This document shows positions 1-7,780 of a DNA stretch of 64,000 bases, one piece after another (the stretch's first letter is position 1; each line of letters starts with the position of its first letter). The translations under genes were made by a program, and so were the position numbers. Below the pieces are notes generated by a model. It saw only the letters and a program-made list of their open reading frames with translations. It ran no database searches and was not told the origin of the DNA. The DNA lies in contig JAJXWV010000064.1 in the NCBI GenBank assembly GCA_021781455.1, positions 124,001 through 188,000 of the forward strand, read 5' to 3'. The DNA comes from Acidobacteriota bacterium (lineage in GTDB: Bacteria; Acidobacteriota; Thermoanaerobaculia; Gp7-AA8).

Positions 1-2
1 GC

Positions 3-77
3 AAATGGGAAACCCTGTCGAAGGAGAAGGAAGCGCTGGTGCCGTCGTCATCCCGAGCGCAGTCCCCGTCACTCTGA
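3..77 (+). CDS. possible C-terminal end of an upstream gene
   Basis: Reading frame 3 is open from the window edge to a TGA at 75-77 and gives a plausible charged tail (KWETLSKEKEAL) followed by a low-complexity serine-rich end. The stop codon lies inside the first arm of the family I palindrome (GTCACTCTGAG), which is also where RecQ and IspE of this window end. Only about 24 residues are visible, so no function can be given, and the frame could be spurious. Confidence 0.3.
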   Translation, partial: KWETLSKEKEALVPSSSRAQSPSL

Positions 78-267
78 GCCGGCGCAACCGCGGGGGTGGT
101 GGACGGGCGGGAGCGGTCGAGCGCGGCGAAGAGTCTCTTACCGGGACGATCAGTAAGCTTGAGACTCTTCGCCGCGCTACGCCGCTCCAACCACCCAACC
201 CTTTCGCGGCTTCGCCGGCTCAGAGTGACGGGAGCCGCGGCTCCGCCGGCTCAGAGTCAGAGTGACC
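68..267 (+). repeat. family I palindrome, copy 1 (18-bp stem, 23-nt loop)
   Basis: The outer arms are GTCACTCTGAGCCGGCG at 68 and its complement ending at 229. Inside is a perfect 18-bp stem, AGCGCGGCGAAGAGTCTC at 120-137 with its complement at 161-178, closing a 23-nt loop that begins TTACCGGGACGAT. A truncated extra outer arm follows to 267. The element fills the leader of the outer-membrane protein gene at 336 and contains no ORF with family features. Other full copies are at 29914, 32960 and 38276, all on the same strand. Confidence 0.9.
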
Positions 268-335
268 ATGGCCCTGGACTGCGTCAGGTGCGAACAATCA
301 CTGCGGGCCGTTGCGCTGTGCGAGAGATTCGCGCC

Positions 336-1670
336 ATGCGTACCGCGGGATTTGTTCTGCTGTCCTGCCTCGCCTTTCCCGTCGCGCTCGTCGCCCAGAA
401 CACCGACATCGAGGCTCTCTCCGGCCTTCAGTTCAACTTCGGCAATCCGGGCGCCCGATCGCTCGGAATGGGAGGAGCGTTCATCGGCCTCGCCGATGAT
501 GCTTCCGCCGCGGAAGCAAACCCGGCCGGCCTGACGATCCTGCGCAAGGCGGAGATCTCGCTCGAGGCGCGCCGCACGACCACGGCGCAGACTTTCGTGA
601 CCGGCGGGACGTATCCATTCATCAACACGAGCGACTTCGCCGCCGCGCAGAAGTCGATCACCTTCGCGAGCGCGGTGGTGCCGGCGCGAAACTGGGTTCT
701 GGCGGTGTACTACCACCGGCCGCTTTCGTTCCGGAACAGCGTCGACGTCACGCAGCGCTACAGCATGCCGGTGTACTTCATTGGACCGTCCGGGCCGGTG
801 TCGCGCGAGGACTGCGCGTCGATGGTCGACTGCCAGCAGCGGCAGATTTACCCGTTCAGCACGTCCGTCGACGTGCAGATGGAGACGTATGGGATCGCCG
901 CGGCGCGCGAGTGGAAGACAGTCTCGGTCGGCGTGGCCGTGCGCTATCAACGTTTCGAAGAAGCGGCCGACACGATTCGCCGCGATGTCGACCTTCCCGG
1001 TCAGCCGACTTTCATCGTCGCCCAGACCAACAGCGGCAAGTTCTACGGCGACGCAGCCAACTCCGACGTCACGTTCGTCGGTGGAGCGAAATGGAGTCCC
1101 TCGCCTCGTTTCAGCATGGGTGGCGTCTACAAGCAGGATGCGACGTTCGCGGCTCCTGTGACCGCCGCCCAGGCCGGTACGGCACAGACCGTGATCGGGA
1201 TGACCCGTTTCCACGTGCCGGCCTCCGCGGGTGTGGGTGTCGCTTTTCGTCCGGCTCCCGCACTCACGATCACAGCCGACGCGATCCACGTCTCCTACGC
1301 GCACCTCACCGACAACTTCGTATCGGTCATCGAATACGGCGCAGGCGGTGGCGGCCTCGAACAGGTCACCGGATACGAGGCCCGGAACGTCATAGAGCGT
1401 CATCTCGGCCTCGAGTACTTCATCCTCGGGCGAACGCCCGTGGCCATTCGCGGCGGCTGGTGGCGCGACCCGGCACACGCGATCGCCTATCGCGGGTCAC
1501 TGGTCACCCCTGAAGAAGTCGCGGCGCATATCCTTTTTCCCGGCGCACGCGATGAAAACCACTACTCCGCCGGGATCGGCGTGGCCTGGCAGCGCTTTCA
1601 GATCGACGCCGCGTACGACACATCGCGCACCTTGAAGAACGCGTCGGTGTCGGTGATCGCGCGATTCTGA
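336..1670 (+). CDS. FadL/OmpP1/PorV-like outer-membrane protein
   Basis: Encodes 444 residues. The chosen ATG gives a clear Sec signal peptide (residues 1-20, ending VALVAQ); the open frame runs further upstream, but only through the palindrome at 68-267, so a longer start is unlikely. Residues 40-66 carry the block ARSLGMGGAF...DDASA...NPAGL that is typical of OmpP1/FadL and PorV-like outer-membrane barrels, and the C-terminus ends in aromatic-terminated strands with a final Phe (SVSVIARF). It is probably a 14-stranded barrel for hydrophobic substrate passage or a secretion-associated barrel; the family call is firm, the substrate is unknown. It stands alone between repeat elements. Confidence 0.8.
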   Translation: MRTAGFVLLSCLAFPVALVAQNTDIEALSGLQFNFGNPGARSLGMGGAFIGLADDASAAEANPAGLTILRKAEISLEARRTTTAQTFVTGGTYPFINTSDFAAAQKSITFASAVVPARNWVLAVYYHRPLSFRNSVDVTQRYSMPVYFIGPSGPVSREDCASMVDCQQRQIYPFSTSVDVQMETYGIAAAREWKTVSVGVAVRYQRFEEAADTIRRDVDLPGQPTFIVAQTNSGKFYGDAANSDVTFVGGAKWSPSPRFSMGGVYKQDATFAAPVTAAQAGTAQTVIGMTRFHVPASAGVGVAFRPAPALTITADAIHVSYAHLTDNFVSVIEYGAGGGGLEQVTGYEARNVIERHLGLEYFILGRTPVAIRGGWWRDPAHAIAYRGSLVTPEEVAAHILFPGARDENHYSAGIGVAWQRFQIDAAYDTSRTLKNASVSVIARF

Positions 1671-1694
1671 TTTCGCCGCCGCCCGGCCGATTAC

Positions 1695-1766
1695 GAGGTT
1701 GCGCGGTTGCGGGGTTCCGTGGTGTTCGGACGGTAGTCCACCGCGCAACCGCGGAACCGCGCAACC
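1695..1766. repeat. family IV palindrome of 8-mers (GCGCGGTT type)
   Basis: Left arm is a run of GGTTGCGC/GGTTCCG units, right arm the complementary CGCAACCG/CGGAACCG units, separated by about 16 nt of unrelated sequence. It sits between the outer-membrane protein gene and cinA. Related elements are at 9621, 22737, 28120 and 57372. Confidence 0.8.
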
Positions 1767-1818
1767 ATGATCAGACCGGGACGATGGTTCGCCTGCGATG
1801 GCGGTACCATTCGCGCCC

Positions 1819-3168
1819 ATGTCCGATCCTCGCCACAGCGCCTCGATCATCGCCATCGGCTCGGAGATGCTCGGCATCACGCGCGTGGATACGAACTCGC
1901 TGAAGATCACGGCCGCGCTCGAAAATGCCGGCATTCCGCTCGTTCGAAAGAGCGTCGTCGGCGACAGCCGCGGCGATCTCGTTGCCGAGATCCGTTTCTC
2001 GCTCAGCCACTCCGACATCCTCGTGACCAGTGGCGGCCTGGGGCCGACCGAGGATGATCTGACGAGAGAGGGGCTGGCAGATGCGTTGGGGCTGGAGATA
2101 GAAGTCGATCAGTCGATCGTCGACAAGATCGCGGCGCGCTTCGCCGCGCGCGGCTGGAAGATGCCGGAGGTCAACAAGCGCCAGGCGAACATCTTCCGCG
2201 GGCAGAGGGTTCTCTACAACGAGCGAGGCACGGCACCCGGTTTTCATCTCGTCATCCCCGGCGATCGCAGGGACGCGCAGCAGCGCGTCCGCAGCCCCGG
2301 CGGTGAGGGGGCGACCGAAGTTGCGGACGCGCTGCTGCGCGTCCCTACGGCCGCTGAGACGCACGTCTGGGTTTTTCCCGGAGTTCCGCATGAGCTCGAG
2401 TGGATGGTGGCGAAGTACTTCGTGCCATGGCTCGCGGAAATCAGTGGAGGTCGGGCGCGCCGTCGCCGCGTGCTGAAGATCGGCGGGCTGACCGAATCTG
2501 CCGTCGAGGAGCGCCTGAAGCCGTTCTACGAGGCGCACCCGGGCGAGCCGGTGACGATCCTCGCGTCCCCCGCCGGAATCGAGGTCCACCTGATCACCGA
2601 TGCGGGCGCGGAGGACGCGGAATCGTTCGTCACCACGCGCGAGAACGAGCTGCACGAGATCTTCGGCGCGACCGTCTTCGGCTACGACGACGACACGCTG
2701 GAGTCCGTCATCGGGCGGACGCTCGCCGAGCGTGGAGAAACGGTGGCCACGGCGGAATCGTGCACGGGTGGCCTGCTCGCCTCGCGGATCACCGATATAC
2801 CCGGGTCGTCCGCCTACTTTCTCGGCGGCGCCGTCTGCTACACGGCCGCGGCGAAGACCGATCTCGCGGGAGTCGACGCGGCGCTGATCCGCGCGAACGG
2901 CGAAGTCTCCGAGCCGGTCGCCATCGCCATGGCGCAGGGGATTCGGCAGCGGTTCGGGTCGACGTACGGCATCGGCGTCACCGGCATCGCCGGCCCGACT
3001 GGCGGCACGCCGGAGAAGCCCGTCGGTACCGTGCACATCGCGGTGGCGAGCGCCCTGGCAGTCGAGCATCGCAAGCTGCAGTGGCAGGGGCCGCGGACGA
3101 TCATCAAGTGGTACTCCACACAGCAGGCGCTGGACATGCTCCGGCGCTTCGTTCCGAAGGCGCGATGA
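1819..3168 (+). CDS. cinA: CinA-type nicotinamide-nucleotide amidase/pyrophosphatase
   Basis: Encodes 449 residues from the ATG at 1819 (MSDPRHS); a longer start at 1798 is possible. The N-terminal half is a MoaB/MogA-like COG1058 domain (SGGLGPTEDDLT near 70-81, later VFPGVPHELEWM), and the C-terminal half is the PncC-type NMN deamidase (AESCTGGLLASR near 311, GVTGIAGP near 392). Together they belong to pyridine-nucleotide salvage/housecleaning. The unusual part is residues about 151-176, encoded by an exactly 78-nt palindrome placed between VIPGD and the VFPGVP motif, where family members normally run straight through. The stop overlaps the start of the next gene by ATGA, so the two are probably translationally coupled. 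Confidence 0.93.
   Translation: MSDPRHSASIIAIGSEMLGITRVDTNSLKITAALENAGIPLVRKSVVGDSRGDLVAEIRFSLSHSDILVTSGGLGPTEDDLTREGLADALGLEIEVDQSIVDKIAARFAARGWKMPEVNKRQANIFRGQRVLYNERGTAPGFHLVIPGDRRDAQQRVRSPGGEGATEVADALLRVPTAAETHVWVFPGVPHELEWMVAKYFVPWLAEISGGRARRRRVLKIGGLTESAVEERLKPFYEAHPGEPVTILASPAGIEVHLITDAGAEDAESFVTTRENELHEIFGATVFGYDDDTLESVIGRTLAERGETVATAESCTGGLLASRITDIPGSSAYFLGGAVCYTAAAKTDLAGVDAALIRANGEVSEPVAIAMAQGIRQRFGSTYGIGVTGIAGPTGGTPEKPVGTVHIAVASALAVEHRKLQWQGPRTIIKWYSTQQALDMLRRFVPKAR
2269..2346. repeat. perfect 25-bp inverted repeat inside cinA
   Basis: Arms at 2269-2293 and 2322-2346 are exact reverse complements over 25 nt and are separated by 28 nt. The whole unit is 78 nt, i.e. 26 codons, so it does not shift the frame and contains no stop on the coding strand. 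It would form a very stable GC-rich hairpin in the cinA mRNA. I saw no second copy of these arms in the window. Confidence 0.92.
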
Positions 3169-3872
3169 AGCTCGTCGTTTTCGATCTCGACGGAACGCTG
3201 ATCGACATCAACCCGATCGAAGACGAGGCCTTCGTCACGGCGTTCCGCGAGGAGCTGGGCATCGACTGCACGACCACGGACTGGTCACAGTTCGAATTCG
3301 TGACGAACGCCGGCATCGCCGGAGCGTTCATGGAGGCCGTCGAAGAACCGCTGCGGACAGAGGCTCTGCGCCGCGTGCGCCGGCGCTTCGTCGATCTTCT
3401 GGAGCGCGGTTCGGCGAGCCGTGCCTTCCGGCCGATCCGCGGTGCCGCCGCACTCATCGAGCATCTGCGGCGAACGGACTGGCGCGCCGTCATCGCCACC
3501 GGATGCTGGCGGTCGTCGGTCGAGGTGAAGCTCCGCTCGTCCGGACTGGAAGGACTTCTGCCGTTCATCTCCTCGGATGAGGATCGCTCGCGCGAAGGGA
3601 TCGTGCGGCGCGCCATTGCGCTGGCGGCCGAGCAGCACGCGAGCGAATTCGATCGCATCGTCATGATCGGCGACGCGTCGTGGGATGTCCGGACAGCCAG
3701 GAAGCTCGCACTGCCGTTCGTCGGAGTGGGTTCCCAGCCTGACCTCCTTCTTCGCCTCGGCGCCACACAGGTCCTGCGCGATTTCGAAGATGTCGATGCG
3801 GTGATCGCGGTGCTCGAATCGGCCGTTGTCCCGGCGAGCATCGGACAATTCAGGGGCAGTCCGTCATCCTGA
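3165..3872 (+). CDS. HAD-superfamily phosphatase (phosphoglycolate-phosphatase-like)
   Basis: Encodes 235 residues starting at the ATG that overlaps the cinA stop. Motif I is FDLDGTL (residues 5-11, the two catalytic Asp), motif II is the Thr of IATGC near 110, and motif IV is IGDASWDV near 168; a helical cap of about 70 residues lies between motif I and II, as in the PGP/beta-PGM subgroup. It probably dephosphorylates a small phosphorylated metabolite, but the substrate cannot be told from sequence. Coupling to cinA suggests damaged-metabolite clean-up. Its last residues (SPSS) are encoded where the following repeat region begins. Confidence 0.85.
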   Translation: MKLVVFDLDGTLIDINPIEDEAFVTAFREELGIDCTTTDWSQFEFVTNAGIAGAFMEAVEEPLRTEALRRVRRRFVDLLERGSASRAFRPIRGAAALIEHLRRTDWRAVIATGCWRSSVEVKLRSSGLEGLLPFISSDEDRSREGIVRRAIALAAEQHASEFDRIVMIGDASWDVRTARKLALPFVGVGSQPDLLLRLGATQVLRDFEDVDAVIAVLESAVVPASIGQFRGSPSS

Positions 3873-3881
3873 AAAGCTTCT

Positions 3882-4198
3882 GTCATTCCGAGCGTGAGCG
3901 AGGCTGGGCGGTGCGCCACATCAGCCGTGACCGCTCATTCAGCGTGCCGCCCTTCCGCTCGGATCCCTCGCTGACGCTTCCAAGAAACTCCCATTGTTCA
4001 TGCGGGCTCTGGCGTTCGTTGCCCTTCTCCCCGCCGCTGCGGGGAGAAGGTGCCGAAGGCGGATGAGGGGTCTCCTTTTGAACGAGACGAGACCCCTCAC
4101 CCCGGCCCTCTCCCCGCTGCGGCGGGGAGAGGGGGAACGATCGAGCGTTTCTTCTCTCCGGCGTCGCGCAGGCGCGATTCGATTGCTCGGGATGACAA
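3882..4198 (+). repeat. family II long dispersed element, copy 1
   Basis: Starts TGTCATTCCGAGCG and ends GCTCGGGATGACAAG. Internally it has two nested palindromes: a GGATCC-type block (3900-3985) and a block of CCCTTCTCCCCGC...GCGGGGAGAAGG followed by CCCTCTCCCCGCTGCGGCGGGG. A second copy, in inverse orientation, is at 48361-48685, and an end-to-end shortened relative is at 8721-8837. The short frame beginning MRALAFVALLP is present in both long copies but loses frame after about 11 codons, so the element is treated as non-coding. It fills the whole gap between the HAD gene and rseP. Confidence 0.85.
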
Positions 4199-4203
4199 GG
4201 CCG

Positions 4204-5520
4204 CTACCCGTTCTTCAGCCGAAGGACGTTCTGCACGACGTCGTTGTACATCACGACGATCATCAGGGCGGCCAGAAGGGCAAAGCCGAGCTGCTGGATC
4301 CGCTCCTTCACGTTGAGGGACAGATCGTGGCGGGCCGCCCCTTCGATCAGCAGGATGAAGATGTGACCGCCGTCGAGCACGGGAATGGGCAGAAGATTCA
4401 TCACTCCGAGCTGCAGCGAGATCATCGCCATCAGCGCCACGAGATCCATCCAGCCCCGGCGGAACATGTCGCCGGAAATGCGGGCGATGGAGATCGGGCC
4501 GCTCAGCTCCTTGACGCTTCCCTCGTGCCGGAAGATGCGGCCGATGGCGACGAAAGCGTAATTGAGCATCTTCCAGTTCTGCTCGACGGAGTCCTGGAGC
4601 GCGGGGATCAGCGACAGCTTCCGGACCAGGGTGGGAGGATAGAAGCCGCGGTACGGATCGCGAGGATTGAAGTGGACGGCCGGCAGAACGGTGTGAACGA
4701 TCGTCGCTCCACGCTGCAGATCCAGCGCGATCGCGGCACCCTTCGACTGCTCGATGGCGGAGTCGAACTCGGCGAATTGCGTGTCGGGTTTGCCGTTGAT
4801 CGCCACGATGCGGTCCCCGCTGCGCAACCCTGCACGTTCGGCGGGCGAGCCCGGCCGCACACGGCCGACCACGGGTTCGATGAGCGGCAGGATGCCCGCC
4901 TTGCCCACCGGGCCGTAGTCGCTCTCCTGCTTGACCGGAGTGAGCGTCGTCGCGTGGCGCACGCCGTTGCGGACGTATTCGACTTTGAGCGGCGAATCGG
5001 CGTTCATCGTGATGACCAGCCGCAGATCGTCGAAGCTCGTGATCGGCTCACCGTTGACGGCGACGATCCGATCGCCGACCTGCAGACCGGCGCGCGCCGC
5101 CGGATATCCCGGCGAGATCGCACCGATGACGGGGTTGATGATCGGAGCCTCGGTCCCCACCATCGAGATAACCGCCAGGAACACGATGGCGATCACGACA
5201 TTCATGAACGGGCCGGCGAGGAGGATCAGAAAACGCTGCCACTTCGGCTTGGCCAGAAACTCGGCGGGATCGGTGGGAGTGCTCTCTTCGGGAGTGTCGC
5301 CCGCCATCCGGACGTAGCCGCCGAGCGGAATCAGGGAGACGCGGTAATCGGTGTCGCCGCGCTTGAATCCGAAGAGCCGGTTGCCGAATCCGAACGAGAA
5401 GACGAGCACGCGGACCCGGAAGAGCTTCGCCACGAAGAAGTGCCCTGCTTCGTGCGCGAAGATCAGAAAACCGAGAACGATGATGAACGCTAGAAGGTTA
5501 CTGGCGAAGGTCGAAGCCAT
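4204..5520 (-). CDS. rseP: RseP-type site-2 zinc metalloprotease (M50)
   Basis: Encodes 438 residues; the ATG at 5520 is used because upstream codons only translate the heptad repeat. An N-terminal membrane helix carries the zinc motif HEAGH (residues 23-27). Two PDZ domains follow (each with a G-DRI-A-NG core), and a C-terminal helix carries the second metal-binding/active-site motif NLLPIPVLDGGH. The family performs intramembrane cleavage of anti-sigma factors or leftover signal peptides in the inner membrane. It is the last gene of the uppS-cdsA-dxr-rseP run, whose order is conserved in many bacteria. The two PDZ domains are as in E. coli RseP. Confidence 0.95.
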   Translation of the reverse strand: MASTFASNLLAFIIVLGFLIFAHEAGHFFVAKLFRVRVLVFSFGFGNRLFGFKRGDTDYRVSLIPLGGYVRMAGDTPEESTPTDPAEFLAKPKWQRFLILLAGPFMNVVIAIVFLAVISMVGTEAPIINPVIGAISPGYPAARAGLQVGDRIVAVNGEPITSFDDLRLVITMNADSPLKVEYVRNGVRHATTLTPVKQESDYGPVGKAGILPLIEPVVGRVRPGSPAERAGLRSGDRIVAINGKPDTQFAEFDSAIEQSKGAAIALDLQRGATIVHTVLPAVHFNPRDPYRGFYPPTLVRKLSLIPALQDSVEQNWKMLNYAFVAIGRIFRHEGSVKELSGPISIARISGDMFRRGWMDLVALMAMISLQLGVMNLLPIPVLDGGHIFILLIEGAARHDLSLNVKERIQQLGFALLAALMIVVMYNDVVQNVLRLKNG

Positions 5521-5525
5521 ATTGA

Positions 5526-5590
5526 AGTGCTGAGTACTGAGTGCTGAGTACTGAGTGAAAGAATGGCCAGACCACTCAGTACTCAGCACT
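5526..5590. repeat. family III heptad palindrome (TGAGTNC) between dxr and rseP
   Basis: Left arm 5526-5556 is four tandem TGAGTNC-type units, right arm 5574-5590 the complementary units (ACTCAGT, ACTCAGC), with a 17-nt centre. It occupies nearly the whole 74-nt gap between the two genes. Confidence 0.9.
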
Positions 5591-5594
5591 CGTT

Positions 5595-6755
5595 TCAGCG
5601 TTCTATTGCAACACCGATCCCTCGGGCTTCATTGCGTGCCCAGGCGTCCCAGTGCAAAGCGTCTTCCACGCTCTGGATCGGCCGTGTCCTACCGGCATGA
5701 AGGTCGAGAACGCGGCTGACGACTTCTACGATCCCGGTGAAGGGAAGTTCTCCGGCAAGGAAACGTTCCACCGCGATCTCATTTGCGGCGTTCAGGACGG
5801 CGGGCATGGAGCCGCCCTCGCTGCAGGCGGCGTAAGCGAGCTCCACAGCCGGGAAGCGCTCCGAATCGACGGGGAGAAACTCCAGACTGCGGATCCGGGC
5901 CAGGTCGAGCCGCGCGAATGGAGCCGTGACACGCGCGGGGTAGAGCAGTGCGTACTGGATCGGGAACTTCATGTCCGTGGTCGAGAGCTGGGCCACGATC
6001 GATCCGTCGACGTATTCGACCATGGAATGAACGATCGACTGCGGGTGGATGAGGATGTCGATGCGCTCGGCCGGCATGGCGAAGAGGTGATGCGCTTCGA
6101 TCACCTCCAGTCCTTTGTTCATCATGGTCGCCGAGTCGATGGAGATCTTGCTGCCCATCCGCCAGGTGGGATGGTTCAGGGCATCCTCGATGCTGATGTC
6201 GCCGAAGGTCGAAGGGTCGCGGCGCAGGAATGGGCCGCCTGACGCGGTGAGGATGATGCGCTGGATCTCGGTGTGATCGCCGCAGCGAAGCGCCTGGTGG
6301 ACGGCGTTGTGCTCGGAGTCGACCGGGAGGATCTCGCCGCCGAATTCGGCAGCGGTGCGGGTCATGACGTCGCCGGCGGCCACGAGCACTTCCTTGTTGG
6401 CGATGCCGACGCGCTTGCCGGCGCGCAGAGCCGCATACACCGGAGGAATGCCGGCCGCGCCGACGATGGCCGCAATGACCGCGTCCGCGCTGCCCAGGGT
6501 GGCCACGTCCGAGGCACCTTCCGGCCCGTGGACGATCTCCACGCCCTTCGTGCGTCCCCGCAGTCTGGCGGCGTCCTCGGCGCTGCGGACCGAAACCAGC
6601 TCCGGGCGATAGCGCTCCATCTGCTCGACGAGCAGCTCGAGGTTTGCACCGGCGGCAAGGCCGACCACGCTCAGCTCGTCGGGAAACGCGTCCACGACGG
6701 CCAGGGTGGAGCGGCCGATCGAGCCCGTACTGCCCAGAATGGAAATCTTTCGCAT
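5595..6755 (-). CDS. dxr: 1-deoxy-D-xylulose 5-phosphate reductoisomerase
   Basis: Encodes 386 residues from the ATG at 6755; longer frames only add translated repeat. The Rossmann motif GSTGSIG (residues 7-13) binds NADPH; the central metal/substrate site appears as LPVDSEHNA and the following LTASGGPF block; NHPTWRMG-KI-IDSATMMNK-LE is the family signature. The enzyme converts DXP to MEP, the committed step of the non-mevalonate isoprenoid pathway, which fits with ispE at 55331 and uppS at 7777. It sits between cdsA and rseP on the same strand, with heptad repeats on both sides. Confidence 0.97.
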   Translation of the reverse strand: MRKISILGSTGSIGRSTLAVVDAFPDELSVVGLAAGANLELLVEQMERYRPELVSVRSAEDAARLRGRTKGVEIVHGPEGASDVATLGSADAVIAAIVGAAGIPPVYAALRAGKRVGIANKEVLVAAGDVMTRTAAEFGGEILPVDSEHNAVHQALRCGDHTEIQRIILTASGGPFLRRDPSTFGDISIEDALNHPTWRMGSKISIDSATMMNKGLEVIEAHHLFAMPAERIDILIHPQSIVHSMVEYVDGSIVAQLSTTDMKFPIQYALLYPARVTAPFARLDLARIRSLEFLPVDSERFPAVELAYAACSEGGSMPAVLNAANEIAVERFLAGELPFTGIVEVVSRVLDLHAGRTRPIQSVEDALHWDAWARNEARGIGVAIER

Positions 6756-6770
6756 GAAAGTAGTGAACCA

Positions 6771-6901
6771 AGTGCTGAGTACTGAGTGCTGAGTCCTGAG
6801 TAAGAACGAGACCACTCAGTACTCAGCACTCAGTACTCAGCACTCAGTACTCAGCACTCAGTACTCAGCACTCAGTACTCAGCACTCAGTACTCAGCACT
6901 C
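6771..6901. repeat. family III heptad palindrome with expanded right arm, dxr/cdsA junction
   Basis: The left arm (6771-6801) has about four TGAGTNC units; the right arm (6814-6901) has about twelve units alternating ACTCAGT and ACTCAGC. The strong asymmetry suggests recent tandem expansion of one arm. The centre is only about 12 nt. Confidence 0.92.
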
Positions 6902-6903
6902 CA

Positions 6904-7737
6904 TCAGCCCTGCATGATATTCAACGTCTTGAATCCGCGCACGATCAGCGACCAGTAGGTGTAAAGAATGGGCGCGGTGTAGAAGATCGAGTCGAAGCGA
7001 TCGAGGAACCCGCCGTGGCCGGGAATCAGCGTCCCGGAGTCCTTGACTTCGGCCGACCGTTTCCACATCGACTCGGCGAGGTCGCCGACGATGCCCGCGG
7101 CTGAAAGGATGAATCCGGCGATGATTGCGTGGACGAGCGGGAACGCCGGGAAGAAGGTGAAGTGGATGACCACCGCGGCAATCACGGACGAGAGCAGCCC
7201 GCCGATTCCGCCCTCCACCGTTTTCTTCGGGCTGATGAGCGGCGAGAGTTTATGTCGGCCAAGAGTCTTGCCGGTGTAGTAGGCCCCGGCGTCGCCAAGC
7301 CAGACCACGAGCAGCAGAAAAAATACGAGCTTCGGACCGTTGTCGGCGAAGTCGCCTCGAAGCCTGATGATCGAGCCGCCCAGCATGCCGACGTAGAGCG
7401 TGGCCAGGACGGCGATCGCGCTCGACGGCAGTGCCTCCTCGAGGCTCGGGTGGCTGAGCACGTACCAGCCCGGGATGACGAGCAGGGTTACGAACACGCC
7501 GAACTCGACCGAGATCGGCTCGAGGACGAAGGCGGCCAGGATGAAGAAGGCCACAGTCATGCAGAGGACGATGGGAACGCGGTAGCCCTTCCTCTGGCCG
7601 AGGGTCAGGAATTCGTACAGTGCCAGCAGCGCGATGAGCCCGAGGGCTGCGTCGAATACGAGCGGGTGAGACCATCCCACGATCCAGACAGCGAGCGGCG
7701 CAGCAACCAGGGCAGTGATCTCGCGGGTGTGCTTCAT
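6904..7737 (-). CDS. cdsA: phosphatidate cytidylyltransferase
   Basis: Encodes 277 residues with about seven to eight hydrophobic helices. The C-terminal signature is complete: a Ser-x-x-Lys-Arg block, then KDSGTLIPGHGGFLDRFDS (near 232-250) with the metal-binding Asp residues. The enzyme makes CDP-diacylglycerol from phosphatidic acid and CTP at the inner membrane and so stands at the branch to all phospholipids; PlsC at 44311 supplies its substrate. It lies between uppS and dxr as in the conserved cluster. Confidence 0.95.
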   Translation of the reverse strand: MKHTREITALVAAPLAVWIVGWSHPLVFDAALGLIALLALYEFLTLGQRKGYRVPIVLCMTVAFFILAAFVLEPISVEFGVFVTLLVIPGWYVLSHPSLEEALPSSAIAVLATLYVGMLGGSIIRLRGDFADNGPKLVFFLLLVVWLGDAGAYYTGKTLGRHKLSPLISPKKTVEGGIGGLLSSVIAAVVIHFTFFPAFPLVHAIIAGFILSAAGIVGDLAESMWKRSAEVKDSGTLIPGHGGFLDRFDSIFYTAPILYTYWSLIVRGFKTLNIMQG

Positions 7738-7751
7738 GGGCGGGGTTGTCG

Positions 7752-7780
7752 GTAGCAGGAGCGCCGGAGGCGTCTGCTAC
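7752..7780. repeat. short palindrome at the uppS/cdsA junction
   Basis: GTAGCAG at 7752-7758 and CTGCTAC at 7774-7780 enclose a GC-rich, itself nearly palindromic centre (GAGCGCC/GGAGGCG). The right arm covers the uppS stop codon. With the two heptad elements this means that every junction of the uppS-cdsA-dxr-rseP run carries a hairpin. Confidence 0.75.

Noticed and set aside
177-1478. 433-residue minus-strand frame opposite the outer-membrane protein gene
   Set aside because: Composition-driven antisense frame with no signal, motif or ribosome site; the plus-strand gene has a signal peptide and family blocks.
4000-4040. Small ORF MRALAFVALLP in family II copies
   Set aside because: Both long copies encode the same first 11 residues, but indels put the rest in different frames, so conservation is of DNA and not of a peptide.
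3994-5493. 499-residue plus-strand frame opposite rseP
   Set aside because: It starts in the family II repeat and runs antisense to rseP; sequence is low complexity Arg/Asp/His.
5526-6901. Tandem heptads considered as a CRISPR array
   Set aside because: Units are contiguous with no spacers and have inverted partners; no cas gene is present.
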